Source: Ferribacterium limneticum (lineage in GTDB: Bacteria; Pseudomonadota; Gammaproteobacteria; Burkholderiales; Rhodocyclaceae). From it: 64,000 nucleotides of DNA. Made by a program: the position numbers and the translations under genes. Where the stretch lies: NCBI RefSeq assembly GCF_020510565.1, contig NZ_CP075189.1, positions 372,001 to 436,000 on the forward strand. The letters are read 5' to 3'. The notes beneath the pieces were generated by a model, which worked only from the letters and a program-made list of their open reading frames with translations, did not search any database and was not told the origin of the DNA. Of this stretch, positions 1-8,817 are shown piece by piece (the stretch's first letter is position 1; the number at the start of each line of letters is the position of its first letter).

Positions 1-588
1 GAAGGCGAAAAGTTGTTCCTGAAGGGCGAAAAGTGTTTTACCGATAAGTGTGCCATTGAGCGTCGTTCTTACGCTCCTGGTCAACACGGCCAGAAGTCTG
101 GCGCACGTTTGTCTGACTATGGTGTTCACCTGCGCGCCAAGCAGAAGATTCGCCGCGTTTACGGCGTCCTTGAAGGGCAGTTCCGCAAGACGTTTGCCGA
201 AGCTGATCGCCGCAAGGGCCAGACCGGTGAAAACCTTCTGCAATTGCTCGAAGCACGCCTGGACTCCGTTGCCTACCGTATGGGTTTTGGTGCTTCGCGC
301 ACCGAGTCCCGTCAGATCGTTCGCCACAATGGCGTTCTGGTCAATGGCAAGCGCGTCAACATCCCTTCCTTTATCGTCAAGCCTGGTGATGTTGTCCAGT
401 TGACCGATCGTGCTCGTGCTTCCCTGCGTTGCAAGGCTGCGCTGGAAGCTGCTGAGTCTCGTGGTTTCCCCGAGTGGATTTCGGTGGATGTCAAAGAAGG
501 CAAGGGCACATTCAAGGCCATGCCGCAGCGCTCTGAACTGCCGGCGACCCTGAATGAAGGTCTCGTCATCGAACTTTACTCGAAGTAA
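1..588 (+). CDS. rpsD: 30S ribosomal protein S4 (5' end missing)
   Basis: Small-subunit ribosomal protein S4, a primary 16S rRNA binder that nucleates 30S assembly. The frame is open from base 1, so the gene begins before the window; about 14 residues are probably missing. Visible family marks are the block CFTDKCAIERR, PGQHGQ, RLSDYG, the S4 RNA-binding domain (RMGFGASRTESRQIVRHN, VNGKRVNIPSF) and the C terminus LVIELYSK. The cysteines near the N terminus fit the zinc-binding form of S4. It lies 23 bp before rpoA in the usual bacterial alpha-operon order. Confidence 0.97.
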   Translation, partial: EGEKLFLKGEKCFTDKCAIERRSYAPGQHGQKSGARLSDYGVHLRAKQKIRRVYGVLEGQFRKTFAEADRRKGQTGENLLQLLEARLDSVAYRMGFGASRTESRQIVRHNGVLVNGKRVNIPSFIVKPGDVVQLTDRARASLRCKAALEAAESRGFPEWISVDVKEGKGTFKAMPQRSELPATLNEGLVIELYSK

Positions 589-611
589 GCACTGAGCAGA
601 GGATCTAGCCC

Positions 612-1586
612 ATGCAAAGCAGTGGACTTCTAAAACCCCGTATCATCGACGTGCAGAGCGTTTCGCCCGTGCAAGCCAAAGTGGTCATGGAACCGTTTGA
701 ACGCGGTTATGGCCATACCCTTGGCAACGCGCTGCGTCGCATCCTGCTCTCCTCGATGGTTGGTTACGCACCGACCGAGGTTGGTATCGATGGTGTTCTC
801 CATGAATACTCGACCATTGACGGTGTACAGGAAGATGTCGTAGACATCCTCCTCAACCTCAAGGGTATTGTGTTCAAGCTGCACAATCGCGATGTTGTTA
901 ACCTGAAATTGGCCAAGGAAGGTGAAGGCCCCGTTCGTGCTGGCGATATCGAATTGCCGCACGACGTGGAAATCATCAATCCTGAACACGTAATCGCTCA
1001 CCTCTCCACGGGCGGCAAGCTGTCCATGGAGATCAAGGTCGAAAAGGGTCGCGGCTATGTTCCTGGCAACATGCGCAATCTCGGCGATGCCAAGTCCATC
1101 GGCAAGCTGGTACTCGATGCGTCTTTCAGCCCGATTCGTCGTGTTGCCTACGCAGTCGAAAGTGCTCGCGTTGAACAGCGTACCGACCTTGACAAGTTGA
1201 TTGTCGATATCGAAACCAACGGTGTTGTCGAGCCGGAAGAAGCCATTCGCTACGCTGCCCGCGTGCTGATGGAGCAGCTTTCCGTCTTCGCCGATCTGGA
1301 GGGTACCGCACCTGTCGCCGAGGCTTCCAAGCCGGCTCAGGTCGATCCGGTCCTGCTCCGTCCGGTGGATGATCTCGAATTGACGGTTCGTTCGGCGAAC
1401 TGTCTGAAGGCCGAGAACATTTACTACATCGGTGATCTGATTCAGCGTACCGAGAACGAGCTTCTCAAGACGCCTAACCTGGGTCGCAAGTCGCTGAATG
1501 AGATCAAGGAAGTGTTGGCCGCTCGCGGTTTGACGCTCGGCATGAAACTGGAGAACTGGCCGCCCGCCGGTCTGGAAAAGGCGTAA
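612..1586 (+). CDS. rpoA: RNA polymerase subunit alpha
   Basis: Alpha subunit of DNA-directed RNA polymerase, 324 residues, normal family length. The N-terminal assembly domain (about 1-230) carries [23 protein letters not shown]; the C-terminal domain (about 245-315) carries the DNA/activator-binding helices, including [19 protein letters not shown] and [14 protein letters not shown]. An AGAGGA ribosome binding site precedes the ATG. It is flanked by rpsD and rplQ, the conserved end of the alpha operon, and is probably transcribed from promoters left of the window. Confidence 0.98.
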   Translation: MQSSGLLKPRIIDVQSVSPVQAKVVMEPFERGYGHTLGNALRRILLSSMVGYAPTEVGIDGVLHEYSTIDGVQEDVVDILLNLKGIVFKLHNRDVVNLKLAKEGEGPVRAGDIELPHDVEIINPEHVIAHLSTGGKLSMEIKVEKGRGYVPGNMRNLGDAKSIGKLVLDASFSPIRRVAYAVESARVEQRTDLDKLIVDIETNGVVEPEEAIRYAARVLMEQLSVFADLEGTAPVAEASKPAQVDPVLLRPVDDLELTVRSANCLKAENIYYIGDLIQRTENELLKTPNLGRKSLNEIKEVLAARGLTLGMKLENWPPAGLEKA

Positions 1587-1640
1587 GCCTTTTCTCCCGG
1601 GCAGTCAAGGGACGCCTGCAGAATATAGAAAGGATTAACC

Positions 1641-2039
1641 ATGCGTCACCGCAATGGACTTCGCAAACTGAACCGTACCAGCAGCCATCGCCTGGCGATG
1701 CTGCGCAACATGACCGTTTCCCTGCTCAAGCACGAGGCTATCAAGACCACCGTGCCGAAGGCAAAGGAACTGCGCCGTGTTGTTGAACCGATGATTACTC
1801 TCGGCAAGACCCCGACGCTGGCAAACAAGCGTCTGGCCTTTGACCGTCTGCGCGACCGCGACATCGTGGTCAAGCTGTTCGCCGAAATCGGCCCGCGTTA
1901 TGCAACCCGTCCGGGTGGCTACCTTCGTATTCTGAAGTGTGGCTTCCGCGTCGGCGATAACGCACCGATGGCGTTTGTTGAGCTGGTCGACCGTCCGGAG
2001 CCCACCGAGGCTGTGGAAATCGAAGAAGCTGCTGCGTAA
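1641..2039 (+). CDS. rplQ: 50S ribosomal protein L17
   Basis: Large-subunit protein L17, 132 residues. The start [24 protein letters not shown] is the family signature, followed by the conserved [22 protein letters not shown] segment. The tail is acidic ([13 protein letters not shown]), as is common in betaproteobacteria. The start has a GAAAGGATT ribosome binding site. It is the last gene of the alpha operon and ends 15 bp before a strong stem-loop. Confidence 0.97.
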   Translation: MRHRNGLRKLNRTSSHRLAMLRNMTVSLLKHEAIKTTVPKAKELRRVVEPMITLGKTPTLANKRLAFDRLRDRDIVVKLFAEIGPRYATRPGGYLRILKCGFRVGDNAPMAFVELVDRPEPTEAVEIEEAAA

Positions 2040-2054
2040 TAAGCATTAGTGATT

Positions 2055-2083
2055 AAAAAGGCCGGAGGTTCCGGCCTTTTTTC
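2055..2083. terminator. Bidirectional rho-independent terminator
   Basis: AAAAAGGCCGGA and TCCGGCCTTTTTT form a G+C-rich stem with a T run on both strands. It closes the rpsD-rpoA-rplQ operon from the left and the converging signalling operon that ends at 2107 from the right. Confidence 0.9.
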
Positions 2084-2106
2084 GTTTACCTGCCCGCATC
2101 CACGGT

Positions 2107-3648
2107 CTATGGGCAGTCGATAAGCATTAGCGATATATCGTCGCTGGCAACACCGTTATTCTGATGCACGGCCAAGGCTGCTTCAATTTTTGCAAAGCGA
2201 TCAGTCGGGGAGGTATTGGCCGTTGCTGCTATCAGCCCGTCTACTCCGAATTGCAGGCCCTGCGGGTTGGTTGCCTCAAGCAAGCCATCCGAGCAGAGAA
2301 TAAGCTGGCTTTCATCGGCCCAATCGAAATTTTGGGGCTCCCCGCCTAGCTCTTCGTTGCTGACAATACCCAGGGGCAGGTTGGCGGAAGGAAAGGTGCT
2401 GGCTACTCGCCCCCATCTATCGAACAGGAAGGCTTCAGGGGTGCCACCGACCCAGATGTCGCCACGCTTCCGGGTTTCATCGAGGCAAACCAGCGTAATG
2501 GCAACGAAGCGTCCGACAGGCATGGATTCCTTGAGCTGGTGATTCAGTTCAAGAACAATCTCCCGAATTGGCCTGTTGAGCTTTGTCATTCGATAGAACA
2601 AGGCAAGCACTGGCAAGACGCTGATCGCCGCGGTCAGGCCATGCCCGGTGGCGTCGGCGAGCAAGGCATAGAAAAGCCCTTCCGAGGAGCGATTCGCTGC
2701 AACGATGTCGCCGCTGAAATTTTCGGCCGGAATGACCTTGTAGCGGAGGCGACTGTCCTGAAGGCCCTTACGATGCAACTGCTTTTCCATCAGACCTAAT
2801 GCCAGGTGCTGTTCCGCTTGAGTCTGGTCGTAATAGTCCTGCAGTTGGCGGGCGTTCTCGCGGAGCTGTTGCTCGGTCCTCTTGCGCTCAGAAATATCCC
2901 GTATGACGCCAACCATCATGCGGCGGTTATCGAGCAGGATCTGTGTGATGGTCAGGGTTGCAGCGAAGCGGTGACCTTCTTTATGCTGCGCTTCCAGCTC
3001 GCGTTCGAGACCAATCGTTTTTGGCGGGGTGGCCTCGGTGTAGTTTCCGATACGGATTTCGTGGGCTGACCGCTCGTCTTCTGGCATCAGCATTGAAACG
3101 CTATGGCCAATCAACTCGGCTGGAGTCCAGCCAAAAATTCGCTCGGTTGATTGGTTTACCGAGACGATAATTCCGTTCTCATCACTGGTGACGATGGCAT
3201 CGAGAACGTTATCGGATATCGCCTGAACGCGGCGCAGCGAGTCGATCGACTCCTGCTGCAAGGCCAGCGAGCGCTGCATGGAACGCAACTTGGCTTCGAG
3301 AACGACGAAGTTGATCGGTTTGGTCAGATAGTCGTCGGCACCGGCATCCAGTCCTTCAACCAGGTTTTCATCGCGGTTCAGCGCGGACAGGAAAATGACT
3401 GGCGTCCACCGGTCACGAGGCATGGCCTTGATTCGACGGGCGGCCTCGAATCCATCCATGACTGGCATCATGATGTCGAGCAAGACCAGATCAGGAGATT
3501 CTGCGGTGAAACGGCGCACTGCCTCTTCGCCGTTCTCGGCCAGAATGACTTCATGGCCGAGCTTTTTCAGAAATACCTGAAGGATGTGCAGATTGGTGCG
3601 GTTGTCATCAACTGCCAGCACTTTCATCTTGGTTGAAATCGAAGTCAT
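2107..3648 (-). CDS. Response regulator with PAS and PP2C-type (SpoIIE/RsbU) phosphatase domains
   Basis: Cytoplasmic signalling protein of 513 residues. An N-terminal receiver domain (about 8-125) has the acidic pair D14-D15, phospho-acceptor D58 (LLDIMMP) and the LTKP lysine motif. A PAS domain follows (about 145-265, GWTPAELIGHS), then a coiled linker and a PP2C/SpoIIE serine phosphatase domain (FSGDIVAANRSSEG, LLADATGHGLTAA, LILCSDGLLEA, DDISLMLI). Such proteins dephosphorylate anti-sigma antagonists in partner switching. Its ATG overlaps the stop of the upstream REC-ATPase gene by 4 bp (ATGA), which supports this start and suggests translational coupling. The target protein (STAS domain) is not seen in the window. 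Confidence 0.9.
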   Translation of the reverse strand: MTSISTKMKVLAVDDNRTNLHILQVFLKKLGHEVILAENGEEAVRRFTAESPDLVLLDIMMPVMDGFEAARRIKAMPRDRWTPVIFLSALNRDENLVEGLDAGADDYLTKPINFVVLEAKLRSMQRSLALQQESIDSLRRVQAISDNVLDAIVTSDENGIIVSVNQSTERIFGWTPAELIGHSVSMLMPEDERSAHEIRIGNYTEATPPKTIGLERELEAQHKEGHRFAATLTITQILLDNRRMMVGVIRDISERKRTEQQLRENARQLQDYYDQTQAEQHLALGLMEKQLHRKGLQDSRLRYKVIPAENFSGDIVAANRSSEGLFYALLADATGHGLTAAISVLPVLALFYRMTKLNRPIREIVLELNHQLKESMPVGRFVAITLVCLDETRKRGDIWVGGTPEAFLFDRWGRVASTFPSANLPLGIVSNEELGGEPQNFDWADESQLILCSDGLLEATNPQGLQFGVDGLIAATANTSPTDRFAKIEAALAVHQNNGVASDDISLMLIDCP

Positions 3649-4568
3649 GTCTGATGCTCGCCGTTATTCCCCTGGCCGCAGCAAATGGTAGCAACGGCGA
3701 TGTTGCCGCAGCCTTCATAAGCGATGCTACTGAAACTGAGCATGCGTGCCAGAGCGATCCCTCGACCATTCGGGTCAAAGGCACGCTCGGGGTCAATTTC
3801 AAGATAGTTCTGCCATGGAAATCCGTTGCCCTGATCTCTGATGCGAAGCGTTATTGCATTTGCCTCGCGGTGATAGCTCAGGCGAACTTCCTTGGTTGCA
3901 TTTTCTGGCAGGGCAGCGCGCCGGGCGATCTCTTCGTGCCAGCGATCCTCCTGTTTCAAACGGCTTTTCTCCGCATAGGCCAGGCCAAGATTGCCATGCT
4001 CGACACCGTTGATGAGCAGTTCGGAAATTCCCATGACCGCAGCGTCGGGATTCGGGCAGGCTTGGGCGATGAAGGAAGCAAGCTGGGCTGCCTCGTCGAC
4101 GGTACGGATGGAGAACTCGGCTTTGTCGAGAAACTGCAGCGAATTGATGTGTTGGTGCAGTTGTCGGCTGAGCGAACTCCGCGCCTCGGCATCGCTGAGC
4201 GCTGCGTGGACAATGGCTAGCAGGCTGTCACGTCGATAGGGCTTGGTCAGGTAGTAGTAGGCACCGGCTTCGAGGCCTTCGCGAATCTGCTCGGGGGAGT
4301 TGGCTGCCGTCTGCATGATGACAGGAATGCTGGAGAGACGCTGGTCGCCCTTCATTCTTCTGAGCAGGCCGATGCCGTCGAGGCCGGGCATCATCCGGTC
4401 GAGCAAAATGAGTTTGAAGTCATTTTCGGCGTTTTGCAGCAGTTGCCAGGCAGCTTCGCCGCTGTCCGCCGTTTGCAGAACAAAAGGCTCTTCTCCATCG
4501 AAATACTCGACCAGAATTTCCAGGTTGAGTTCTTCGTCGTCCACCAGCAAGACGAGTGTCTTAGTCAT
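3645..4568 (-). CDS. Response regulator with C-terminal RsbW-like ATPase domain
   Basis: A 307-residue protein. The receiver domain (about 4-120) has D10-D11, phospho-acceptor D57 (LLDRMMP) and LTKP. The C-terminal half (about 150-300) is a GHKL ATPase of the anti-sigma serine kinase type: N box ISELLINGVEHGNLG and G1-like RDQGNGFPW, with GRGIALAR near the end. It has no phospho-acceptor histidine, so it is probably not a sensor kinase. It overlaps the upstream histidine kinase by 8 bp and the downstream phosphatase by 4 bp. The pairing of an RsbW-like kinase and an RsbU-like phosphatase, each fused to a receiver, suggests a phosphorelay-controlled partner switch. Confidence 0.87.
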   Translation of the reverse strand: MTKTLVLLVDDEELNLEILVEYFDGEEPFVLQTADSGEAAWQLLQNAENDFKLILLDRMMPGLDGIGLLRRMKGDQRLSSIPVIMQTAANSPEQIREGLEAGAYYYLTKPYRRDSLLAIVHAALSDAEARSSLSRQLHQHINSLQFLDKAEFSIRTVDEAAQLASFIAQACPNPDAAVMGISELLINGVEHGNLGLAYAEKSRLKQEDRWHEEIARRAALPENATKEVRLSYHREANAITLRIRDQGNGFPWQNYLEIDPERAFDPNGRGIALARMLSFSSIAYEGCGNIAVATICCGQGNNGEHQT

Positions 4569-6441
4569 TTTGTCCCGATTTTTCCATCCAGCAGTTCAAT
4601 GGCAGGGTGACGATGAAACAGGCGCCTTGCCCTGAATTATTGTGGGCAACAATCGTACCACGGTGTTGCGCCACAATAGCCCGGCAAATCGCCAGTCCCA
4701 GCCCTGTTCCGCCGGCGCCGCTCTTGGTGGCGCTGCTTTGAACGAACTTGTCAAAAATGCTCTCCAGCTCGGCTGTCGGGATGCCCATTCCCTGATCGAT
4801 GAAACTGATCGAGAGTCCTGGTCGTGAACCACTATCCTCGGCACGCCGCCCGGCAGGCAGTTCGTCGTTGGCCAGTTCGACGCGAATGGTTCCGCCTTCA
4901 GGCGAAAACTTGATGGCGTTGGACAGCAGGTTGCAGATGACCTGGGTGATCCGGTTCATGTCCGCGCTGATCTGCGTGCAGGCTGCCCGGTTCTTGAATT
5001 CGAGTTGCAGCTTGCGTTTGAGCTGCAACGGTTCGAGTTGGGCGCCGACCTGTTTTGCCAGTGCCAATGCGTCGAATGTTGTTGGATGCAAGGCCATTTG
5101 CCCGGCGTCGAGCTTCGAGAGGTCGAGCAATTCGTCGATCAGCGAGAGCAGCCGTTGGCCGCTCTGATCGATGCGCTGGAAATATTGGCTGATTTTCGGG
5201 TCGCTGGCATTGATGGCGCGGCGGTTGCCCAGATCGACAAAGCCGAGGATGGCATGCATCGGTGTACGCAGTTCGTGCGACATGTTGGCCAGAAATTCGG
5301 ATTTTGCCTGATTGGCGGCGCGTGCCTGCTGCAAGGCAGTATCGAGGCTGGCTGTTCGCTCGAGAACGAGCTCCTGCAAATGGTCTCGGTGCTCGCTCAA
5401 CTCCCGCGTCAGGGAGAGCGCATAGCGTTCGGCCCGTTCGCGATGGGTGGCCAGGTGATGAACGAGGAGGGCCAGCAAGAGGCTGGTGAGCAAGCCGCCA
5501 TAAAGAACCAGGGCCGGGGTGTCGAGCCCCCGGGTGGTGTGGCCGCTCGGGTAAAAGTGAAGAATCCAGTTGCGCCCGCCAAAGTCGATTTCGTGATGGA
5601 GCAATGGCGGCTCGTTGGTATTGTGGCTGGGGTCCGAGTTGTAGATCAGCGTCGGGGCGACCGCCTCGGCCGAGTCCGTGGCCAGCGATTCGTCAAAAAT
5701 CTGCAGCACAAAGCGGCTGCTGAGCGGCAGTTTGAACGACGACATGAACTCATCAAAACGATAAGCCGTCAGGACGACGCCGGCGAAAGCGCGCGTGTTC
5801 TGGTCGAGGAGCGCGTGGACCAACTGGAAGCCCGGGCGCCGGGTGCCCTTGTCGGGTTGCAGTTCGATGGGCGCCGTCATGGCAATCTTGCCGGTCAGGA
5901 TGGCGCGGTTGATGGCTTCGCGACGGGCCGTTTCGGATAGCAGGTCAAATCCGATTGCCTTGGCAAGGACCGGCGACTCCGGCGCAATGAAGAAGAGGGG
6001 AACGGCAAGGCGGGCGTCGGTTTTCGGGAAAATCCGGAAACTTCTACGGTCAACCGGAAATTTGGTCGATTTTTGAAATGATTCGAGGTCGTCGCGGTGC
6101 ACCGCGGGGGCGTAGGCAAAGGCGAACATGCCGGCCAGGCTGCCCTCGATTTCCATGGCCTTGGCAAAACGGCGCCAGATCGCCAGATCCTGGCTTGGCG
6201 CGGCGGTGGCGAAAGCCTGCAGGGAGCGCAGGAACTGGCCGTGGAGATTCAGCCGGTCGCGAATCTCGGCCGTAATCGCTGCGCTTTCCTGGTTGCCGGC
6301 CAACTCCTCGGCCTGTATCTGAATGCGGGACTGCCAGTGCCAGGCTGTGAGCGTGGCTGAAGCCAGCAACAAAAAAGTGACGAGCGGCAACAACCAGTTA
6401 CCCCGGTTGTACCTCGATGTCGTGCCGCGCATGGCCTTCAC
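4561..6441 (-). CDS. Membrane hybrid-free histidine kinase with CHASE sensor domain
   Basis: Sensor histidine kinase of about 626 residues. An N-terminal membrane helix (LLPLVTFLLLASATLTAW) is followed by a periplasmic CHASE-type domain, a second helix (LVLYGGLLTSLLLALLVHHL), a coiled coil, HisKA (H box NMSHELRTPMHAILGF) and HATPase_c (CNLLSNAIKFSPEGG, FIDQGMGIP, GGTGLGLAI). The chosen GTG start at 6441 overlaps the ABC exporter stop (GTGA) with GGAG upstream; ATG at 6432 is an alternative. Two receiver proteins lie immediately downstream and are the likely partners. A copy of the 40-bp dispersed element at 6043-6080 lies within the sensor domain and is read as KFPVDRR. Confidence 0.88.
   Translation of the reverse strand: MKAMRGTTSRYNRGNWLLPLVTFLLLASATLTAWHWQSRIQIQAEELAGNQESAAITAEIRDRLNLHGQFLRSLQAFATAAPSQDLAIWRRFAKAMEIEGSLAGMFAFAYAPAVHRDDLESFQKSTKFPVDRRSFRIFPKTDARLAVPLFFIAPESPVLAKAIGFDLLSETARREAINRAILTGKIAMTAPIELQPDKGTRRPGFQLVHALLDQNTRAFAGVVLTAYRFDEFMSSFKLPLSSRFVLQIFDESLATDSAEAVAPTLIYNSDPSHNTNEPPLLHHEIDFGGRNWILHFYPSGHTTRGLDTPALVLYGGLLTSLLLALLVHHLATHRERAERYALSLTRELSEHRDHLQELVLERTASLDTALQQARAANQAKSEFLANMSHELRTPMHAILGFVDLGNRRAINASDPKISQYFQRIDQSGQRLLSLIDELLDLSKLDAGQMALHPTTFDALALAKQVGAQLEPLQLKRKLQLEFKNRAACTQISADMNRITQVICNLLSNAIKFSPEGGTIRVELANDELPAGRRAEDSGSRPGLSISFIDQGMGIPTAELESIFDKFVQSSATKSGAGGTGLGLAICRAIVAQHRGTIVAHNNSGQGACFIVTLPLNCWMEKSGQND
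6043..6080 (-). repeat. 40-bp dispersed element, copy 1 (inside CHASE kinase gene)
   Basis: Carries the core as TACGGTCAACCGG on the plus strand, followed by the A/T-rich block ending in TTTTTGAAAT. It lies within the sensor domain coding region and is translated in the frame giving FPVDRR. Confidence 0.75.
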
Positions 6442-8255
6442 TGCGGATCCGGCTCCATTTCCTGCTTTTCCTGTTGCTGCAGTGTCCACATCCGGGCGTA
6501 ATTGCCGTCGGCGGCGAGCAGCGCGCCGTGGCTGCCCCGTTCGACGATGCGGCCTTCGCTCATGACCAGGATTTCGTCGGCATTCATGACCGTCGACAGG
6601 CGGTGGGCGATGACCAGCGTCGTATGGCCGATCGCCACCTGTTCGAGCTGGGTCTGGATGGCCCGTTCCGTCGCCGAATCGAGCGCCGAAGTGGCCTCGT
6701 CGAAAATCAGGATGGGCGGATTCTTGAGCAGGGCCCGGGCAATGGCGACGCGCTGCTTCTCGCCGCCGGACAGCTTGAGGCCGCGTTCGCCGACGCGCGT
6801 TTCGTACTTGAGCGGCAGCGATTCGATGAAGTCGTGCAACTGGGCCGCCCGTGCCGCGGCGAAGACTTCTTCGCGGCTCGCTTCCGGCCGGCCGTAATTG
6901 ATGTTGTAGAAAATGGTGTCGTTGAACAGCACGGTATCCTGCGGCACGATGCCGATGGCGGCGCGCAGGCTGGTCTGTTTCAACGCGCGCAGATCGTGGC
7001 CGTTGATCTGAACGGCGCCGCCGGTGACGTCGTAAAAACGGTAGAGCAGCCGTGACAACGTCGATTTGCCGGCCCCGGAATGGCCGACGACGGCCACCGT
7101 CCTGCCGGGCGGGATGGCGAAGCTGAGGTTTTTCAGAATCTGCCGGTTCGACTCGTAGGCGAACTCGACGGCGTCGAAATTGACCTGCAGCGGGCCGGTT
7201 GGCAGGTCGCGGGCATCCGGCGCATCGGCGATTTCGCGGTTCTCGCTGAGCAGCTTGAACATGCGCTCGATATCGGTCAGCGCCTGGCGAATTTCGCGGT
7301 AAACGATCCCGAGGAAATTGAGCGGCATGTAGAGCTGGATCAGGAAGGCATTGACCAGCACGAGATCGCCGATGGTCATCCGGCCATCGACCACGCCATC
7401 CGCCGCCCGCCACATCATGGCCGTGACACCCAGCGCGATGATCGCCTGCTGGCCGAGGTTGAGGAAGGCCAGCGTCGTCTGGCTGCGCGTCGCCGCCTCT
7501 TCCCATTTGATCAGCTGCTCGTCGTAACGGCGGGCTTCCCAGGCTTCGTTGTTGAAATACTTGACCGTCTCGTAGTTGAGCAGGCTATCGACGGCGCGGG
7601 TGTTGGCAGCCGAATCGTTTTCATTGACGGCGCGGCGGATGTCGATGCGCCAGTTGCTGACCTTGATGGTGAAGACGATATAGGCGAGCAGCGAGATCAA
7701 CGTGATGACGACGTAACCCATGTCGTATTTGACGAACAGGATGCCAAGCACCAGCCCGATTTCGACCAGCGTCGGCAGGATCGAATAGAGCGTGTAGGAA
7801 ATCAGGCTGGAGATCGAGCGGCTACCCCGTTCGATATCGCGCGACACGCCGCCGGTTTGCCGCTCGAGATGAAAGCGCAGCGACAGGGCATGCAGGTGGC
7901 GGAACACTTCCAGCGACACCTGCCGGACAGCGCGCTGCGTCACCCGGGCGAACAGGATTTCGCGCAGTTCCTGAAACAGCGAGGTCGAAAAGCGCAGGGC
8001 GCCGTACAGGACGAGCAGCAGGATGGGCAGAGCAAGCACCTGCTGGCCGGGGGACAGCCCGTCGATCATTTCCTTGAAAACCAGCGGCACGCCAACGTTG
8101 GCCACCTTGGCCCCGATCAAGCAAGCCAACGCGGCGAGAACACGCAGACGGTACTGCCAGAGGTAAGGGAACAGCGTGCGCAAGGTAAGCCACACATGGG
8201 TTTCCGGCAGGGGTTGTCCGGCGGGCGGTTTGGGAAGAGCGGTGGCGCGGCGCAT
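6438..8255 (-). CDS. ATM1-type ABC exporter (fused permease and ATPase)
   Basis: Half-size ABC exporter, 605 residues. The membrane domain with about six helices spans roughly 35-330. The ATPase domain has Walker A GHSGAGKS at 391-398, signature LSGGE at 495-499, Walker B ILIFDE at 515-520 and the H loop IAHRLST. The pattern NNEAWEARRYDE and overall layout match the ATM1/HMT1 subfamily, which exports glutathione- or sulfur-linked or heavy-metal conjugates; the substrate here is inferred only. It is first in the minus-strand operon, with the kinase gene overlapping its stop by 4 bp. A 103-bp gap separates it from the divergent thioesterase gene. Confidence 0.9.
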   Translation of the reverse strand: MRRATALPKPPAGQPLPETHVWLTLRTLFPYLWQYRLRVLAALACLIGAKVANVGVPLVFKEMIDGLSPGQQVLALPILLLVLYGALRFSTSLFQELREILFARVTQRAVRQVSLEVFRHLHALSLRFHLERQTGGVSRDIERGSRSISSLISYTLYSILPTLVEIGLVLGILFVKYDMGYVVITLISLLAYIVFTIKVSNWRIDIRRAVNENDSAANTRAVDSLLNYETVKYFNNEAWEARRYDEQLIKWEEAATRSQTTLAFLNLGQQAIIALGVTAMMWRAADGVVDGRMTIGDLVLVNAFLIQLYMPLNFLGIVYREIRQALTDIERMFKLLSENREIADAPDARDLPTGPLQVNFDAVEFAYESNRQILKNLSFAIPPGRTVAVVGHSGAGKSTLSRLLYRFYDVTGGAVQINGHDLRALKQTSLRAAIGIVPQDTVLFNDTIFYNINYGRPEASREEVFAAARAAQLHDFIESLPLKYETRVGERGLKLSGGEKQRVAIARALLKNPPILIFDEATSALDSATERAIQTQLEQVAIGHTTLVIAHRLSTVMNADEILVMSEGRIVERGSHGALLAADGNYARMWTLQQQEKQEMEPDPQ

Positions 8256-8358
8256 GCAGGAACCTGACGGGATTTGATGTGGCGATGAATTGTGTGAGTA
8301 TATGAAAACTGCCCGCTTTCCGGGAAAATCCCGAAATATTTAGCGTTTTGGACAAATA

Positions 8359-8772
8359 ATGGCCGACGACCGTATTACCCTTCCCAGCAAGCACTCCACA
8401 TTGCGCGTCGTACCCATGCCGGCGGATCTCAACCAGAACGGTGACGTTTTCGGCGGCTGGGTCATGGCCCAGGTCGACGTCGCTGGCGCCATTCCCGCCA
8501 TGCGTCGGGCGCGTGGCCGGGTGGCCACGGTATCGGTCAATTCCTTCCTGTTCAAGCAACCGGTGTCGGTTGGCGATATCGTCAGTCTCTACGCCGACAT
8601 CGTGCGTGTCGGCACCACATCGATCACGGTCAGGGTTGAGGTTTTTGCCGAGCGCAATTACGCGGCACCGATCATCGTGAAGGTAACCGAAGCCGAACTG
8701 ACTTACGTGGCCATCGATGGCGACGGAATGAAGCGCGCGGTTCCAGCCGAAAATATGCCGAAAATGGATTAA
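8359..8772 (+). CDS. Acyl-CoA thioesterase, YciA-like hotdog protein
   Basis: Cytosolic hotdog-fold thioesterase, 137 residues, which hydrolyses acyl-CoA to free acid and CoA. The segment NQNGDVFGGWVMAQVDVAGAIPA is the typical catalytic stretch with the acidic residue in the hotdog helix, and FLFKQPVSVGDIVSLYADI follows as in YciA. The length is usual for the family. No strong ribosome binding site precedes the ATG. It is divergent from the ABC exporter and 45 bp upstream of a FadL-type porin, which fits fatty-acid handling. Confidence 0.85.
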   Translation: MADDRITLPSKHSTLRVVPMPADLNQNGDVFGGWVMAQVDVAGAIPAMRRARGRVATVSVNSFLFKQPVSVGDIVSLYADIVRVGTTSITVRVEVFAERNYAAPIIVKVTEAELTYVAIDGDGMKRAVPAENMPKMD

Positions 8773-8817
8773 AATCCGGCAGTTATCAAATTACCCCGCC
8801 AGCAAGGGAGCAATCCA

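Noticed and set aside
6442-7506. Extension of the histidine kinase frame back through the ABC exporter gene
   Set aside because: The extension is low-complexity Arg-rich sequence in the wrong frame of a certain ABC ATPase; kinase start set at 6441.
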